A DNA stretch of 64,000 nt from Ceratothoa steindachneri (taxonomy: Eukaryota > Arthropoda > Malacostraca > Isopoda > Cymothoidae): NCBI GenBank assembly GCA_963969495.1, contig OZ018321.1, positions 121,547,129 through 121,611,128 on the forward strand. Direction: 5' to 3'. The translations under genes and the position numbers were made by a program. Shown here piece after piece: positions 1-12,140 of the stretch (position 1 is the first letter of the stretch; every line of letters begins with the position of its first letter). The notes beneath the pieces are model-generated. The model ran no database searches. It was not told the origin of the DNA and saw nothing but the letters and a program-made list of their open reading frames with translations.

Positions 1-285
1 AGCAGTTATTGAACTATTCCTTCCAACACTCATTCAAACTTCTCTGCGCATTTTTTCGGTTCTTCCTGCACACCCATTAAACATTGAACAGTCAGATAAT
101 CCCTATTCAACACTCATTCAACCTTCTCTTAGCACTTATTGACTTCCTGCGCAACCATTGATCTCCCCTTGAACACCCATTATTGCATCACTCATTACAC
201 CTTGAGCCTTTCATCAAAACCAATTGAACCCTCCCTTATCACCCATTGTCACCCGCCTCAAAATCACCCTGAGACATCATGAACC
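1..285. repeat. Degenerate short tandem repeat, CATTCAAC/CATTGAAC-like
   Basis: Words such as CACTCATTCAAC, CCCATTGAAC and CACCCATTA recur every 20-45 bases through this stretch, which suggests a decayed minisatellite running in from before the window. The unit is not constant and I cannot set a period by eye. It codes for nothing I recognise. Confidence 0.35.
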
Positions 286-2198
286 TGTTAGACTGTAAAA
301 TTTAAAATAAAAATCCTGGCTCTGATGCAAGATGGATCATCTCCAGACGCTACATATACTGTAATTTTTAAAGTAATATTAATATACATTGTGCTACTGT
401 ATTGTTTACAGTAACATACCCTATCGGAAAAGGGCCGTAACAGTGACGTTGTTGAACTATTCATATAGTAGATTTCTGTAATTTCTACAGTAAAAAGATA
501 AAAAAATATAGCAGCATGCATTGTTGGTGGAACTATAAAATAGGTTTCTGCCCACGCATCTTCCATTAAATTAATATAAAATTTAAATTAAACATTTTAG
601 TGTTTAGTTTGATATACTCGTATTTAAGAGCATGAATTTGCTGTTTTTAATTTTTTATTATTTCAAAAGAATATCAGGAAAATCAATTGTTCCATTTCTG
701 TGAGAACGTTTTGCGAATGGACTCGGTAAAATATTAAGGTAAGTGGTAATATTCTAAAAGTAAAAAGTGTAAATTAGCACAAGGGGGGGTTGTGAGGGCA
801 TATATGACTAAGGAGAAACCTTACTCTCATCAACCGACTTCATTTCCTAATTTTGTTAGGTAATTGAGCAACTCTTCAATTCTGGACGAGGTTCGCAGTT
901 CGAATAAGGAATTTCACATAAAAATCAGAATGACAATTGTTGACCAGCTCGATGTCAGCAGAGGTCGGTTATGATTGGGAGGGAAGGTGTATAAAGAATG
1001 ATAGTACCTTGTTTTTAAACTAACCAGCTAGCAAAAAAACATTCAAGACCCATGACAAGGCCGCCCATTTCGCACCTGGAGAGCGTGGATATAAAAACAC
1101 CGAGAGGTCCCGAGATGGAAGAGTTATGTGTTGCGTGTGCCAAAGGAACGATTGGCTATGATGAGGGTGACAACGTAGTTGGAGCTACGTGCTTGCTTGT
1201 CTCAGTAGCGGAGCACGGCCTGCTGGAAGCAGCTCCCTACGAGCGCCGATTCTTTTGTCCTTTCTCTCCAGGAAACGAGCCACTATCCAGGTGTGCAATT
1301 CCAATGCCCCACGCTCTTTTCACGAGAGGGCTGTCGCCTGTGGGGAAAAACACCTGGCGGAATAAAATCATGATTTCGCGCTCAAAATGTCAATTCTGGC
1401 GGGAGAAATTAGGTTAAAGAAATCTCAGCATTGAACGTTAAGGAGGAAGAATAAACATTATTTTAAAAATTTTAAAGATATGTCGCCAAGATAAACAGGC
1501 AAAATTCTAACGAACTTAGGAAGCATTTTTCATCACTAAAAATAAATAAATTGAGGACCTGCTCGTGCTATTTAGAGTTTGAAAGATTAGATAATGCAAA
1601 TTAAAACATTGAAAGTTTAATGAACCTTTCATAGATTAATTATATCTGAATTTTTAGTAATGAATTTTAAAGTTCTTTTTAAAAACAAATAATTGTTATT
1701 TGCAAAATATAATTTTATAGTTGATATTTTATTTTTTGCTCCACATAATTCAATCGTATATGATTTTTCATAAAAATGGTAACAAAATTAACTCTATTAT
1801 AATCATCTTTTTTAAACATTTTATGAATAACCAGTTGAGAAACCCTAAAAAGTATACTTAATACTTAAATAATAAATGTATTCAATTACACTGGTCTGCG
1901 TCAAAAATGTACCTTAGGTTTTCTATAGTGTTTCTTAATAAAATTGACCTCCTAAATCCGAATCTGTTATCCGTTTTTCTCTATCACCTCCAGTTTTTGC
2001 GATACAGGGGGTGATAATAATTTTATAGTTTATACATCTCCTATATTACATCAAATTTCAATAGTTTTTGCACTGCTCTATTCGCAGTAAATTTTGTGTA
2101 CATTTTAAGTAATTATGCAAATAGGTCTATATTTTGTAGGTTAAAAATTGCTTAGCATTATAATAATAAGAATAATAATAATAGTGGTTGAGTTAAAA
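286..2198. other. Intergenic AT-rich DNA; one unassigned 121-codon ORF
   Basis: Most of this stretch is AT-rich with no recognisable gene. A plus-strand frame at 1052-1417 is open for 121 codons and is less AT-rich than its flanks. Its protein has no motif I recognise, no matching splice sites and no obvious promoter, so it may be an old transposon remnant or chance. The region 1420-2147 is AT-rich and empty. Confidence 0.3.
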
Positions 2199-2502
2199 AT
2201 GAACAGAAAATGTACGAATAGCTCCGACAGATTTTGCTATGTTTGCGGCAAAGTGACTTTTCCCGAGCAGCAAAGTACAATCCCTCCTGTAATTAAATCT
2301 TTGTATCATGCATATTTTGGAGTAAGGCTAAGAGATCAAGATAAAAGTTTTGCACCACATATCTGCTGCAAGGAATGCTACATATGTTTAAGACGCTGGA
2401 GTCAGGGCGAACAGAATTCCCTCTCTTTTGGTGTTCCCATGGTGTGGAGAGATGGCAAGGACCACACTACGGACTGCTATTTTTGCATGACAAATCTTAA
2501 AG

Positions 2503-2702
2503 GTGAGCATTGTATCAAGTATTTAAGCTTTCTGTATTATACTAGGCCCCTAAAAATGTCATTATTATGCAAATACTTAGCATAAAATTAAAAACTAACA
2601 TAATTCACTTCAGCATAAACATATCCTTTACTAAACATTTATGTACTATCTGCAACTCCAAATCAATTGTCTTTATGTAATATGCAATTATATTTTCCAC
2701 AG
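2503..2702 (+). other. Intron 1 of copy A
   Basis: The interval has a GTGAGC donor and a TTTTCCACAG acceptor. The joined reading frame continues the family protein in phase: the split codon gives Gly, followed by INKKNKH and YPDVPSA. Copy B (5236-6762) has no intron at this point. Confidence 0.65.
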
Positions 2703-3337
2703 GTATAAATAAGAAGAATAAACATAGTGTGGCTTACCCGGATGTTCCTTCTGCCATCAAACCCCTGCCCCATGGCCCAGGAATTCCTATACCATCTCCC
2801 CCTGAACATATAGAGGTACATGAAGAGATTAATATGGAAGTTGACCAAGATTATGACACATCTGAGTCTTATCAGGTTTCCACACATGATATGGTCGCAA
2901 GACCATTCACTTAAGATCAGTTAAATGACCTGACCAGGGATCTGGGGGTTTCAAAGGCGAATACACAACTTCTTGGCTCTTGACTTCGTGAAAGTAATCT
3001 TCTCGCTTAAGAAACAACATTTGGGGGGTACAGAAATAGAGAACAAGAGTTTCGAAGCTATTTTTTACAGCATTCTTCCAGCTCTTTAGTATACTGCGCC
3101 AATATTAAAGGACTTGTTGAGGCCCTTGGAATTCCCTACAACCCATTAGAATGGAAACTGTTCATAGATTCCTCCAGTAGAAGTTTAAAAGCTGTGTTAC
3201 TGAATATTGGTAACAAGATAGCTTCCGTTCCAATACGCCATTCAATCCAACTTACTGAAAGTTATGAAAATATGAAAAAATTGCTGGATGCAATAAATTA
3301 CTCTAGCTATAAGTGGAGGATATGTGGTGACTTAAAG

Positions 3338-3750
3338 GTAAGATCATTTTACACTTGGCATTTCTAAGCTTTTTGATATTGACATTTTCATTTTTAATTG
3401 TTAATACTTGTATACACCTTTTGGTCAACTTACATTTTACAAGAATGCAAATCTGGAAATCATGAGTCATTTTTCAGTTATATTTTTTATTGAAGTGTCT
3501 CCCTATAGGTTAATGCATCCTATTGGATTAATGGGGAACTTATCCTAATTTAGAAGGTATACAACACAACTCAATAAACTCAAAATAAGATGTACATATA
3601 TCCAATTAGTTCCAATACGATGATTTACTGCATCGGCATACAGGATTTTTCAGTACATATTCATATTCTTATTGTTTTAAGAAATATTACTTTGAATTTG
3701 TTTTTAGAAATATTACACTGAATTTACATACCGTGCTAAATTTTTTTCAG
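3338..3750 (+). other. Intron 2 of copy A
   Basis: The donor is AAAG/GTAAGA and the acceptor is TTTTTTTCAG, preceded by a long T-rich tract. The frame joins ICGDLK to VVSLTLG. Copy B reads straight through the equivalent point as GDLKVISML, without an intron. Confidence 0.65.
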
Positions 3751-4589
3751 GTAGTGTCTCTTACGCTTGGGACGCAAACAGGCTACACGAAGCATCCCTG
3801 TTTCCTATGTTTATGGGACAGTCGTGCAGATAGTATGCACTATGAGAAGAAGGTTTGGCCTCCACGAGAAGCATTTAGAATTAGATCAAACAATGTGATA
3901 GCTGAACCTTTAGTGCCTCCTCAAAAAATACTCCTCCCTCCACTGCATATAAAGCTTGGCATAATGAAAAATTATGTCAAAACCCTTAATAAAGTAGGTC
4001 AAGCTTTTAAATTTCTTCTTCAAAAATTTCCACAAATCAGTGACGCTAAGCTCCATGGGGGAATTTTTGATGGACTTTAAATCTAGAACTTGATCAGCAA
4101 TTTGATGCATCAATGAAGGCCATAGAAAAAGATGCCTTAAAAGCTTTCAAAGCTCTAGTTAACAATTTTATAGGCAATAAAAGAAGCCTTAAAGAATATG
4201 TTGCCCTGGTCAATCAGCTCTTAACAAGTCTCAAACATTTGGGAGCTCGAATGTCTATAAAGATACACTTTTTACAGTCCCATCTGGATTATTTTCCCGA
4301 CAACTGCGGGGATTACAGTAAAGAACAGGGGCAAAGATTCCACCAGGACATAAAAACAATGGAATCCAGGTACCAGTGTAAATGGAAAGGAAACATGCTT
4401 GCTGACTACTGTTGGTGTTTGAAGCGTGATGCACCAGATGACAGGCACAAACGAAAATCGTCAAGGGCGTCTGTTCTTCTAAATTATAATTATTTTCTTT
4501 ATTATGTTGCATTCTTTTATTTTATGTTTATTAAAAGAATTATAGTTTACATACGTGTATTCATGTTTATATGATATAACAGTAATAAT

Positions 4590-5235
4590 GCATTATTAGA
4601 TAGAGAAAGTTTTTTTTTTTTTAAATTCAGAAAAAATGAGGTAATCTCAATGAAAATGGTGTATGCTGTACTGAGAAAATCTGACCTGATTGAACAAATA
4701 TACATTCATTTTTGAGCTCAGGAGGTTGGATCCATTAAGAAACCATAAAGAAATCCTGGGGAACATAAAAAAAAAAATTTAAACGCAGGCCTGTGTTATT
4801 ATTTAATGATTTTCCTCTTAATCATCCGTTAGGTCATCTAAGTATACTTTTTAACAATGAACTTTGTACAAACCTCTTTATAATTGCTTCCAATGGACCT
4901 TACTGGCCTTGGCATAAACTAGACACGAATGACCGCTTCTCTATTCCTGTCGATTTTTTTATCAAATTATTTTCTATTTTTCTCAAAGTGGGTAAAAATA
5001 CGTTCGATTTTGACTCAACCAATCAAGCGTTCCTATTTTCAGAACATCTGGCCGGTTCAAATATACCTATTAATTACACTGGTTAACACACGTTTTTCAT
5101 CAGAGACCTTACTATACTTTTCTAAATGCATTTTCCATGTTGAATTCGAATCTTCCTTCGTTTTTGCTCTAGCACGTACCGTTTTTAAGATATGCCAAAA
5201 ATTCCAAATGGCGAAGTACTATCACAAATGATATA
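4590..5235. other. Spacer between the two family copies
   Basis: AT-rich DNA with poly-T and poly-A runs. Two overlapping open frames near 4793-5231 have no recognisable motif and look like chance. Confidence 0.4.
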
Positions 5236-6762
5236 AAGAAAATGTACAAACTCTACTTTGGTTGCCCTCTGGGTGACCAAGATAAAGCATGGGTACCACA
5301 CCAAATTTTTACTTCTTGCTCTAATGAATTACATAACTGGATTAACAAAAAGAAAGCTTCACTGCTCTTCGCTGTTCCTATGATATAGAGAGAGCCCAGA
5401 GATCAGCTTGATCATTGCTATTTCTGCATTGTGACCACAAAGGGGTTTTCTGCAAAGAAAAAGCACCAAAATTGTTTATCCAACCATGGATTCTGCGTGC
5501 AGACCAGCTCCACATGATGTATCGCTGCCTATTCCAGTTCCACCAGCTGATGGCCTCGTACCTGATGATATCAGTGATTATAGCAGTACTGAAGGTGCAT
5601 GCACATTAGGTGCAGATGTTGAATATGAGGATGCTAACTCTGAGCCAAAGTTACTTACTTAGGAAGATTTGAATGATCTTGTGAGAGATCTATCACTGTC
5701 AAAGGAGAAAGCAAAACTTCTAGCATCTCGACTACAGGAAAAATTCTTACTCGAGAAAAATGTGCATGTGAGTTACCTCATAAAGTGTAATCGTGATTTA
5801 ACTTCATTCTTCACAGTTAATGGACCTCTCTGCTACTGCCACGATATAAATGTATTGTTCGAAGCCTTGTCACAGACATATGAGACGTCTCTTTATTGAT
5901 GCTTCTAAGACAAGTCTGAAAGCTGTCCTCTTGCACAAGGGCAATGTAAAGCCTTCCATTCCTATTGGCCATTCTGTCCACCTTAAGCAGACATATGAAA
6001 ATATGGATATTCTACTTAAAGCCATAAACTACTAAGCCCATCAGTGGTACATCTGTGGTGATCTAAAAGTCATAAGCATGCTAATGGATATGCAAGGAGG
6101 ATTCACGAAATACTATTGCTTCCTCTGTCTGTGAGATAGCCGTGCCACTGCAAAACATTAGGACAAACGTGACTGGCCACTTCGATCTACATATGAGCCT
6201 GGAATAACAGTGTTCAATCTGTCCCCCTAGTAAAGCCTCAGAAAATATATCTGCCACCTCTTCATTTGAAACTAAGTCTAATGAAAAATTCGTGAAAGCA
6301 ACGGCTAAGGACAATTCTCAGAGGTTCCAATATATGTGCCAAAAATCTCCACAACTTAGCGCGGCAAAACTAAAAGAAGGCATATTTGTTGGACCAAAAA
6401 TCAGGGAGGTTTTAGCAGAACGTGACTTCGAGAAGACCCTCGCTACTCTTGAACTAAATGCATGGCTAGCCTTCAACAAGTCACCTGCATAGAGAGATGG
6501 CGTGGAAAACCTTTCTCAATCTTATAAAGAAATGGGATGCCGTATGTCACTTAAAATCCATTTCCTGCATTCGCACCAAGACTTTTTCCCAGAAAATCTT
6601 GGAGCCGTAATTGACGAGCAAGGTGAACATTTCTACCAGGATATGAAGACCATGGAAACTCGCTATCAAGGATTTTGGAATGAGAGCATGATCAGATAGA
6701 ATGGTTGGAAGTTTTATCGTGATAATCTTGAGAAAATATTGAAACGCAAATCCCATCCATAA
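5236..6762 (+). pseudogene. Copy B of the same Cys-rich family, intronless and heavily mutated
   Basis: The three-frame translation follows copy A in order: YFGCPLGDQDKAWVPH, then REPRDQLDHCYFC, DLNDLVRDLSLSKEKAKLL, LFIDASKTSLKAVLLHKGN, GGFTKYYCFLCL, KLKEGIFVGPKIRE, RMSLKIHFLHSHQDFFPEN and RYQGFWNESM. It has frameshifts near 5470 and 5880, several internal stops, and no intact start. Neither intron of copy A is present, so it is either a retrotransposed copy or an older intronless version. It lies in the same orientation about 0.75 kb after copy A and is clearly diverged from it, so this is not a recent tandem duplication. The function is unknown. Confidence 0.7.
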
Positions 6763-9290
6763 CGTTTAGGAATTCGAGTTTTGACTTATTAGCCCTTCAA
6801 TCATTGTTTACCATTCTTATACATGCAATATAATGATAGATTTCAGAGTTTCCATATGTTAAATGCATAATTTTGTGTGAGTTAAACTTCTGAATGCACA
6901 TGGAGATATACAGAAGGCAATTCTTTTCTAGCAATGGCGCTATGCAACCATATATCACCAGTTTCGGGAAAGAAGTCATAGTAAAACGCTACATTCTATC
7001 AGCCGTTGCAGTCGCATTGCATTTTCGAATATCTCGAAAACCTGATGTGCTAAAGAAAAACTAAAGTCAGATGTAAAATCAGGGAGAAAGATGTCATGAG
7101 AAAAGAAAGTTTTCTCAGGTCTCTGTTGATTAAAAAAAGTTCAAATTTGTTGGCTAGTGTTATCAAGGGATACATTTTCCTGGGCTGTTTAAATCCAGAC
7201 TAAAGGAAACTAGTTCAATCACCAGCATACATGGTAATAATTTCACAGTGTTACACTAAGACTAATCTTATCACAAGAAAATAAAAAATAAACAAGATTC
7301 ATATACATAAAAGTAAAATCGTTTGAAATCTTTGGTTTCCCCCGGGTTGTTTATAGTACCATAGCTATTTTCAAAGTTGTTATTTTTATTAAATACAATG
7401 CGTTCTTAAATCTTATGCGACCTATGGTAACTAGTGTAGCTAAATTGGAAAATAGTCGAGTTAATGGAATTAAGTAAAAGTGACAGTGGTCAGTCACTCT
7501 GTTTCAGTAGTTAAATGTGCTTATCGCAACCAGTTGTGACGGTCTGTTGATAGCTCACTTGTCGATCAGACATGGTGATTTTTTATCTAAAATCTCAAGA
7601 AATCAATATAAATTAGGATTATTCAGTTGCTCTTTACTAATAATTAAAGTCCATTTTCAACTGAATCATATCTCCAGCTCTTTTTCCTCTCTATGCATGT
7701 ATTTCCCTGAATCCATTCAGCAGTTCTTTGCTGTTATATTCCATAAATTTGTTAATATTTTTTCAGGCGTCTCTGTTATTTTCTTCATTAACAATACAGG
7801 GTAAAATATTGCTGCAAGATTTTCACTATCGTACAATAAATTTCGAAAGTAAAATACTGTTGTGTCCTTTACCTTAAGTTTAGGCAAAGAGAGTGGTACT
7901 AGAAGTTTTAGACACGAAGTTGTAGGCGGTCTGGTGGAAGCATAAAAGTTTAATGTTCACATTTTACCAAAGTTTCTTAGCAGTTTTTTTATATAATACT
8001 AAAAATTTATGTGCGGCAGTAACTTTTTTTTATATCCTTTTCCTCTTCAACTCTTCTAAATAACTGAAACCAAGCGTTTAAAATTATCTATGCAATTTAA
8101 AACCAAGTGTTATTTTGATAGTTAATAAGAAAAAGATGCAACCCTTCATTTTGGAGACTAAAAATTCCTGTTTAAAGTTTAATGTGTTTTAAATCTAAGG
8201 GAATGGAGATGGTTTAATATGGAACCAGATTTCTGGTTTAAAATTCATAAATAATGTTAAATATTAGCCAAAGGAAAAGCAAGGGCGAAATATTACAAAT
8301 TCGGCAGACATGGAGCATATGTGGCATATTTCTGCCCGAGGTCCGTCACGACTTGTGACTTAGCGCATATAAGAACTAGTTTGCTTCTATACAAGTAACA
8401 GTCAAGTGAAAATATTGCGCACTACATGGTATTAATTGAACTATTATTTTCGAGTGACCTTGGGTATGTTTAATACAGAGATTTATGTTTGTTTGACCTG
8501 CTTAAAAGCTATTAGCCCCAACAAGACAGACATTTTGTTGATAAGGGTGTTAACACTGATTCGGCACAGTTTGTTGATTTGTAAGTCTATTTAATCGAAA
8601 ATTAGTTTTTTTATTACAACATTGAAAATAAAATGTAATAAAACACTAAGCCTGTAAAGCTTAGCAAATTACTGTTGTAATTTTTTTGAATTAATCGAAC
8701 TTAACAAGCAGGGTGCTTTTCTATAGTAGTCAGGTTAAGTGACTTTTGACTTCATGTCATGATGCAAAGCTTCCTTTTGTTTTCAAAGTACCTTAGAGCC
8801 ATAGAAATAAATTTATTTTAAAACCCAACTGAGATTTTATTTTGTAGCTGAAATACACAACTTCTTTCAAAATGCCGAAAATACACTAGACATATATCTT
8901 TACTTATGTAATGGTATAAGGAATAAATTGGTAACAAAGAATACACTGTGAGTCTCATAGAATCCATTTAAATGGATTTGAAATCAGAAAAATAACATTT
9001 TTTTCTTTACCATAACAATTGTAGGTAAAATACACAAAGTTTATTGAAGAAACGAGGTGTCAAATGTCCATTGACTGAACTAACAACTTTATATATTATA
9101 TGGGTGTATTAAGGATACAAAAAATGTATAATCCGTCCCAATTACATTCCATTTAGAAGTAGCCATAACCGTGGTAACATTAACCATCAATACCAAAGAG
9201 ACCTGCAAGGCAGCTTCTGTATATGTCGGGGAATGGCTAGACTCTATATTTATATATACGTAGGTAATTTAGGGCTTGGGGCCGAAGTTG
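6763..9290. other. AT-rich intergenic DNA, no gene seen
   Basis: I see only short chance frames with no family motif on either strand. There is no clear terminal inverted repeat, RNA gene or tandem array. Confidence 0.5.
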
Positions 9291-10260
9291 GTTGAAGACC
9301 GTTAGTAAAAGGGGAAATTGTTATGAGTCCAGTGGGGATGGCTTATTATTAACTTTCCGTGGTCTTTTTAAACAAATATTTCAGAGTGCAAGTTGGTCAA
9401 AGATTAACAGGTAGCTGGTACGCGCTGGGGTTGCAAATGAAATACAATGACAAAAATATATCTTTACTAACAACAAAATGATATTTATATTTACATAATA
9501 ATTTGGTTTAAAGTGAATAGTCGCCCAGGTGGGGTTAAAGGTCCAGACGCGATACAGGTAGGTTAATTAAGGGATTAAATAGGTCGGGTTCAGTTTGTTG
9601 ATTTAAAGGGGGATCTTACACTGGGGCGTTCACACAAATAATGGAGCAATTGGGTAAGCCATATTTAAGATCAACCTGCAGATGGCAACGGTTACGATTA
9701 TCTTACAGGCTCGTTGCCGAAAATGGGCCAGTTGGGGTACGATGAATGCGAAGGAAGAAGTCGGTTTATCTCTGGTTTCAGGCGAGGAAGCACTTGTCGC
9801 CTTCTGAGTTTGGAATCCTTGTCACTCCTTGCCGATTGGCTATGGCAGAGTTCACTGATGTCGAAGTTTGCCGATTGACTTAAAGCAGAGTTCATGGATC
9901 GATTTAGCTTTCAGTCGAAGCGTTATATAGGCGACTGGTGAGGTGGCTCCAAACAAGCGCAGGAATTTGGGGAAAAGTAGGCGACTCTTTCGGGGAAAGG
10001 GGGAATCGTGATAACGTTTGTTGGAATGTCCAACGGATTTCAATCTTTGAGTGGAAAGCCAGAATGCTAGAAGAGAGGTGACTGTTGGGGAGGATGACAT
10101 CGGTCCCTAGGCAAATACAGATGTGGCGTGTGATAACGGCGTCGGCCGCCTCCTTGCCTAGCTTCAGCCTTGCTTTGTCAGGTTCATGCGTTAATCTTAG
10201 GATCACGTGGGTACAGAAGGGCACGTGGCCGCCATTTGACCTCATTCTGCTACAGCATTC
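9291..10260. repeat. Unclassified, less AT-rich block, probably an old repeat
   Basis: From about 9650 to 10260 the composition becomes markedly more GC-rich than either flank. A segment of about 45 bases is imperfectly duplicated at 9832-9905 (GCCGATTGGCTATGGCAGAG followed by GCCGATTGACTTAAAGCAGAG). Open frames on both strands have no known motif. This looks like part of a non-coding repeat, possibly an LTR, but I found no ends. Confidence 0.3.
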
Positions 10261-10299
10261 AATATTTACAAAGTGCCTTACACTCGATCTTACACTTAC

Positions 10300-11290
10300 A
10301 AATGCTAGGTTTTGGCAAGTCCTTTGAAATAGGGGACGTTATGGTGTAGATAGAATATATTGCAGAGTCTGCAGCATTTGGGTGTTCTGTTCTTAGAGGG
10401 TGTGAGGCTTTCAATGGTCTTTGACAAGAATATTGGCCAACATTTGTTCCCTCTAAAAATATATACGAGATTATTGATATACACAGGCTCTCCATTATTA
10501 TCAGCCATATTTAGATTGTGCCCCTATGTAAAGCTGTCTTGCTTGAAAAGCTACTCAGAAGAGGTGCTAATTGCGTGCCTCGCTGCTTGGTGCTATGTCA
10601 TCAAATTCTGTTCCTTTGTGAAAGAAGATAAAAAGACGTGCAGCATACACAGTTGTTATGTTGTCATCGGATACACCACAAAGAATCAGCGCGGGTGTGT
10701 GGGTTCTGTTTACCTCAATGGTGTAGGAAGAGCACGAAAACTACTGAAGAAGTAAGGTGAGCTTAGACAGGGACTGAACACCGACCAGTCTGTCTTCTTG
10801 CCTTTGCTGAAGAATGTGATGGGAGTGTCGCTCCTTTTTAGTGCATGAAAGGCTGGCGGGGCCAAACCTTGGATAGTCCAAGACTCTGAGCAATGTCATG
10901 TGCTGAGATGTACCTGATAAGGAAAGAAGAATGTTGTCACTGGTTCACTGAAATAAGAGATGAAATTAGAGCTAATAGCATAAACTCATCATACTGAAGT
11001 GACCACACATGACCTGGTGCCGTACTCTACAGGCAACCCAGAAAACCCTGATCCTCTGTCAAAGATGCACAAAGGTCGTAATGGCAAGCATTGCAATATC
11101 AATATCACTCCTGTGGCAACTAATTGACAATGTCTTGCAAGGTTACCTGCACCAACATGCAGAAATGCCCATGCATTGGCTCCTTAGTGTATGCAAAGGG
11201 CCAATGCATTAATGGTAATGCAGCTGACGTTTTTAAACGCTGGATGAGGATGAATGCTGCTATTCATGACAGGAACATAGAAGAACTCAT
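10300..11290 (-). pseudogene. Decayed copy of a repetitive metazoan TE-associated protein
   Basis: On the minus strand, joining frames gives DIAQSLGLSKVWP (about 10890), FHALKRSDTPITFFSKGKKT (about 10840-10780), TTVYAARLFIFFHKG and DIAPSSEARNQH (about 10650-10560). The pattern FHAL-x4-DT, then F-x2-KGKKT-x-W, then a later P-S/T-x2-A-x3-H element matches an uncharacterised protein family found in many copies in arthropod genomes. Frameshifts and stops break it. It is probably a mobile-element gene remnant. The family match is from memory of the motif pattern, so confidence is moderate. Confidence 0.4.
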
Positions 11291-11307
11291 CAGTTGAAAG
11301 TAAAACG

Positions 11308-12140
11308 GTGCTCGGGAATTTAATTTCCGTACGTTTCGTCGTTAGACGTTTTGTCGCCAGTCTTTTCATTGTCGGATGTTTCGTCGCTAGACGTTTTGTC
11401 ACCAGGCTTTCCATTGCCGGATGTTTCGTCGCCGTACATCTCGTTGCATTCATTTTTAGTTCTATTTCACGTACAACAGCTCTTTCGGCATATTTTGGAT
11501 GAAAATGTGTGAATAGATCACCATGTATAAATCGTTTATGGTTTTAAGTCGCCCAACACAATTTCCTCTTTCTTCGCTTTTCCAATACGTAATTATACTT
11601 TTTTTCTACAGCACTTTCCTTCCCGCCATATTTAGTAAGATGGACTTCCAGTGGTAATAAATGATAAGATTTTAATTTTTTTTTTTCTGCAAATCTTTAT
11701 GTCTCATGATACAACTTATTTATTAGAACTTAACTAAGATATGCATAATTTAATACCAGACCACGCTTTCTGGCCGTTTTCCCGATTGCTTAGAAAGGCA
11801 ATCAACTAATTTTACCTGTAAACAAAGCGTCATCATTCTATCAAATTTAATGTTAAATAACTTACAAAACAAAATACGTTTAGGTCAATACCTTAATTGA
11901 ATAAAATGAGAAGGACGCTGAATGTTTGTTTTACCTTCAATTGCACCATTGCATTACCTGAGATGGAAGGAGGTAGTAATATGAAATATTATCCAAAAAA
12001 ATCCATACAAGAAAATAAAATGTTTGAGCACGAGATAACTGGCGAGAACAGGGCTTTGCGACGCAATATCTGGTGACGAATAGTATGGCAAAGAATCAGC
12101 CGGTGACGAAACACCCAGTCACTAGGGAAACATTCGGCCC
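11308..12140. mobile_element. Possible MITE with TTTCGTCG-type subterminal repeats
   Basis: Bases 11324-11450 hold about ten short, imperfect units of the form (C/G)GTTTCGTCG(C/T)(C/T)(A/G)GACG. Near 12040-12135 the same words appear in the opposite orientation (GGTGACGAA, GGCGAGAAC, GCGACGCAAT, GGTGACGAAACA). The AT-rich interior between them is non-coding. Inverted arrays of short subterminal repeats around a non-coding core suggest a non-autonomous DNA transposon. I could not fix exact ends or a target duplication. Confidence 0.4.

Larger units (their letters stand above)
2199..4480 (+). pseudogene. Copy A of an uncharacterised Cys-rich invertebrate repeat family, with introns
   Basis: Exon 1 (2199-2502) starts at an ATG and encodes a cysteine/histidine-rich N-terminus: CYVCGK, then PHICCKECYICL, then TDCYFC, which is probably zinc-binding. 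A good donor (AAAG/GTGAGC) opens an intron at 2503-2702. Exon 2 (2703-3337) includes YPDVPSAIKPLPH, LFIDSSSRSLKAVLL and ICGDLK. A second GT-AG intron spans 3338-3750. Exon 3 (from 3751) includes GYTKHPCFLCLWDSR, LPPLHIKLGIMKN, SIKIHFLQSHLDYFP and ADYCWCLKRD. Several in-frame stops in exon 2 and one near 4078 show it is dead. I know this protein only as a multicopy, unnamed family in arthropod and cnidarian genomes. Its biochemical role is unknown, and its copy number suggests a mobile element. Confidence 0.7.

Noticed and set aside
10360..10755. A 131-codon plus-strand frame as a gene
   Set aside because: The opposite strand carries the recognisable repeat-family motifs, so this frame is its shadow.
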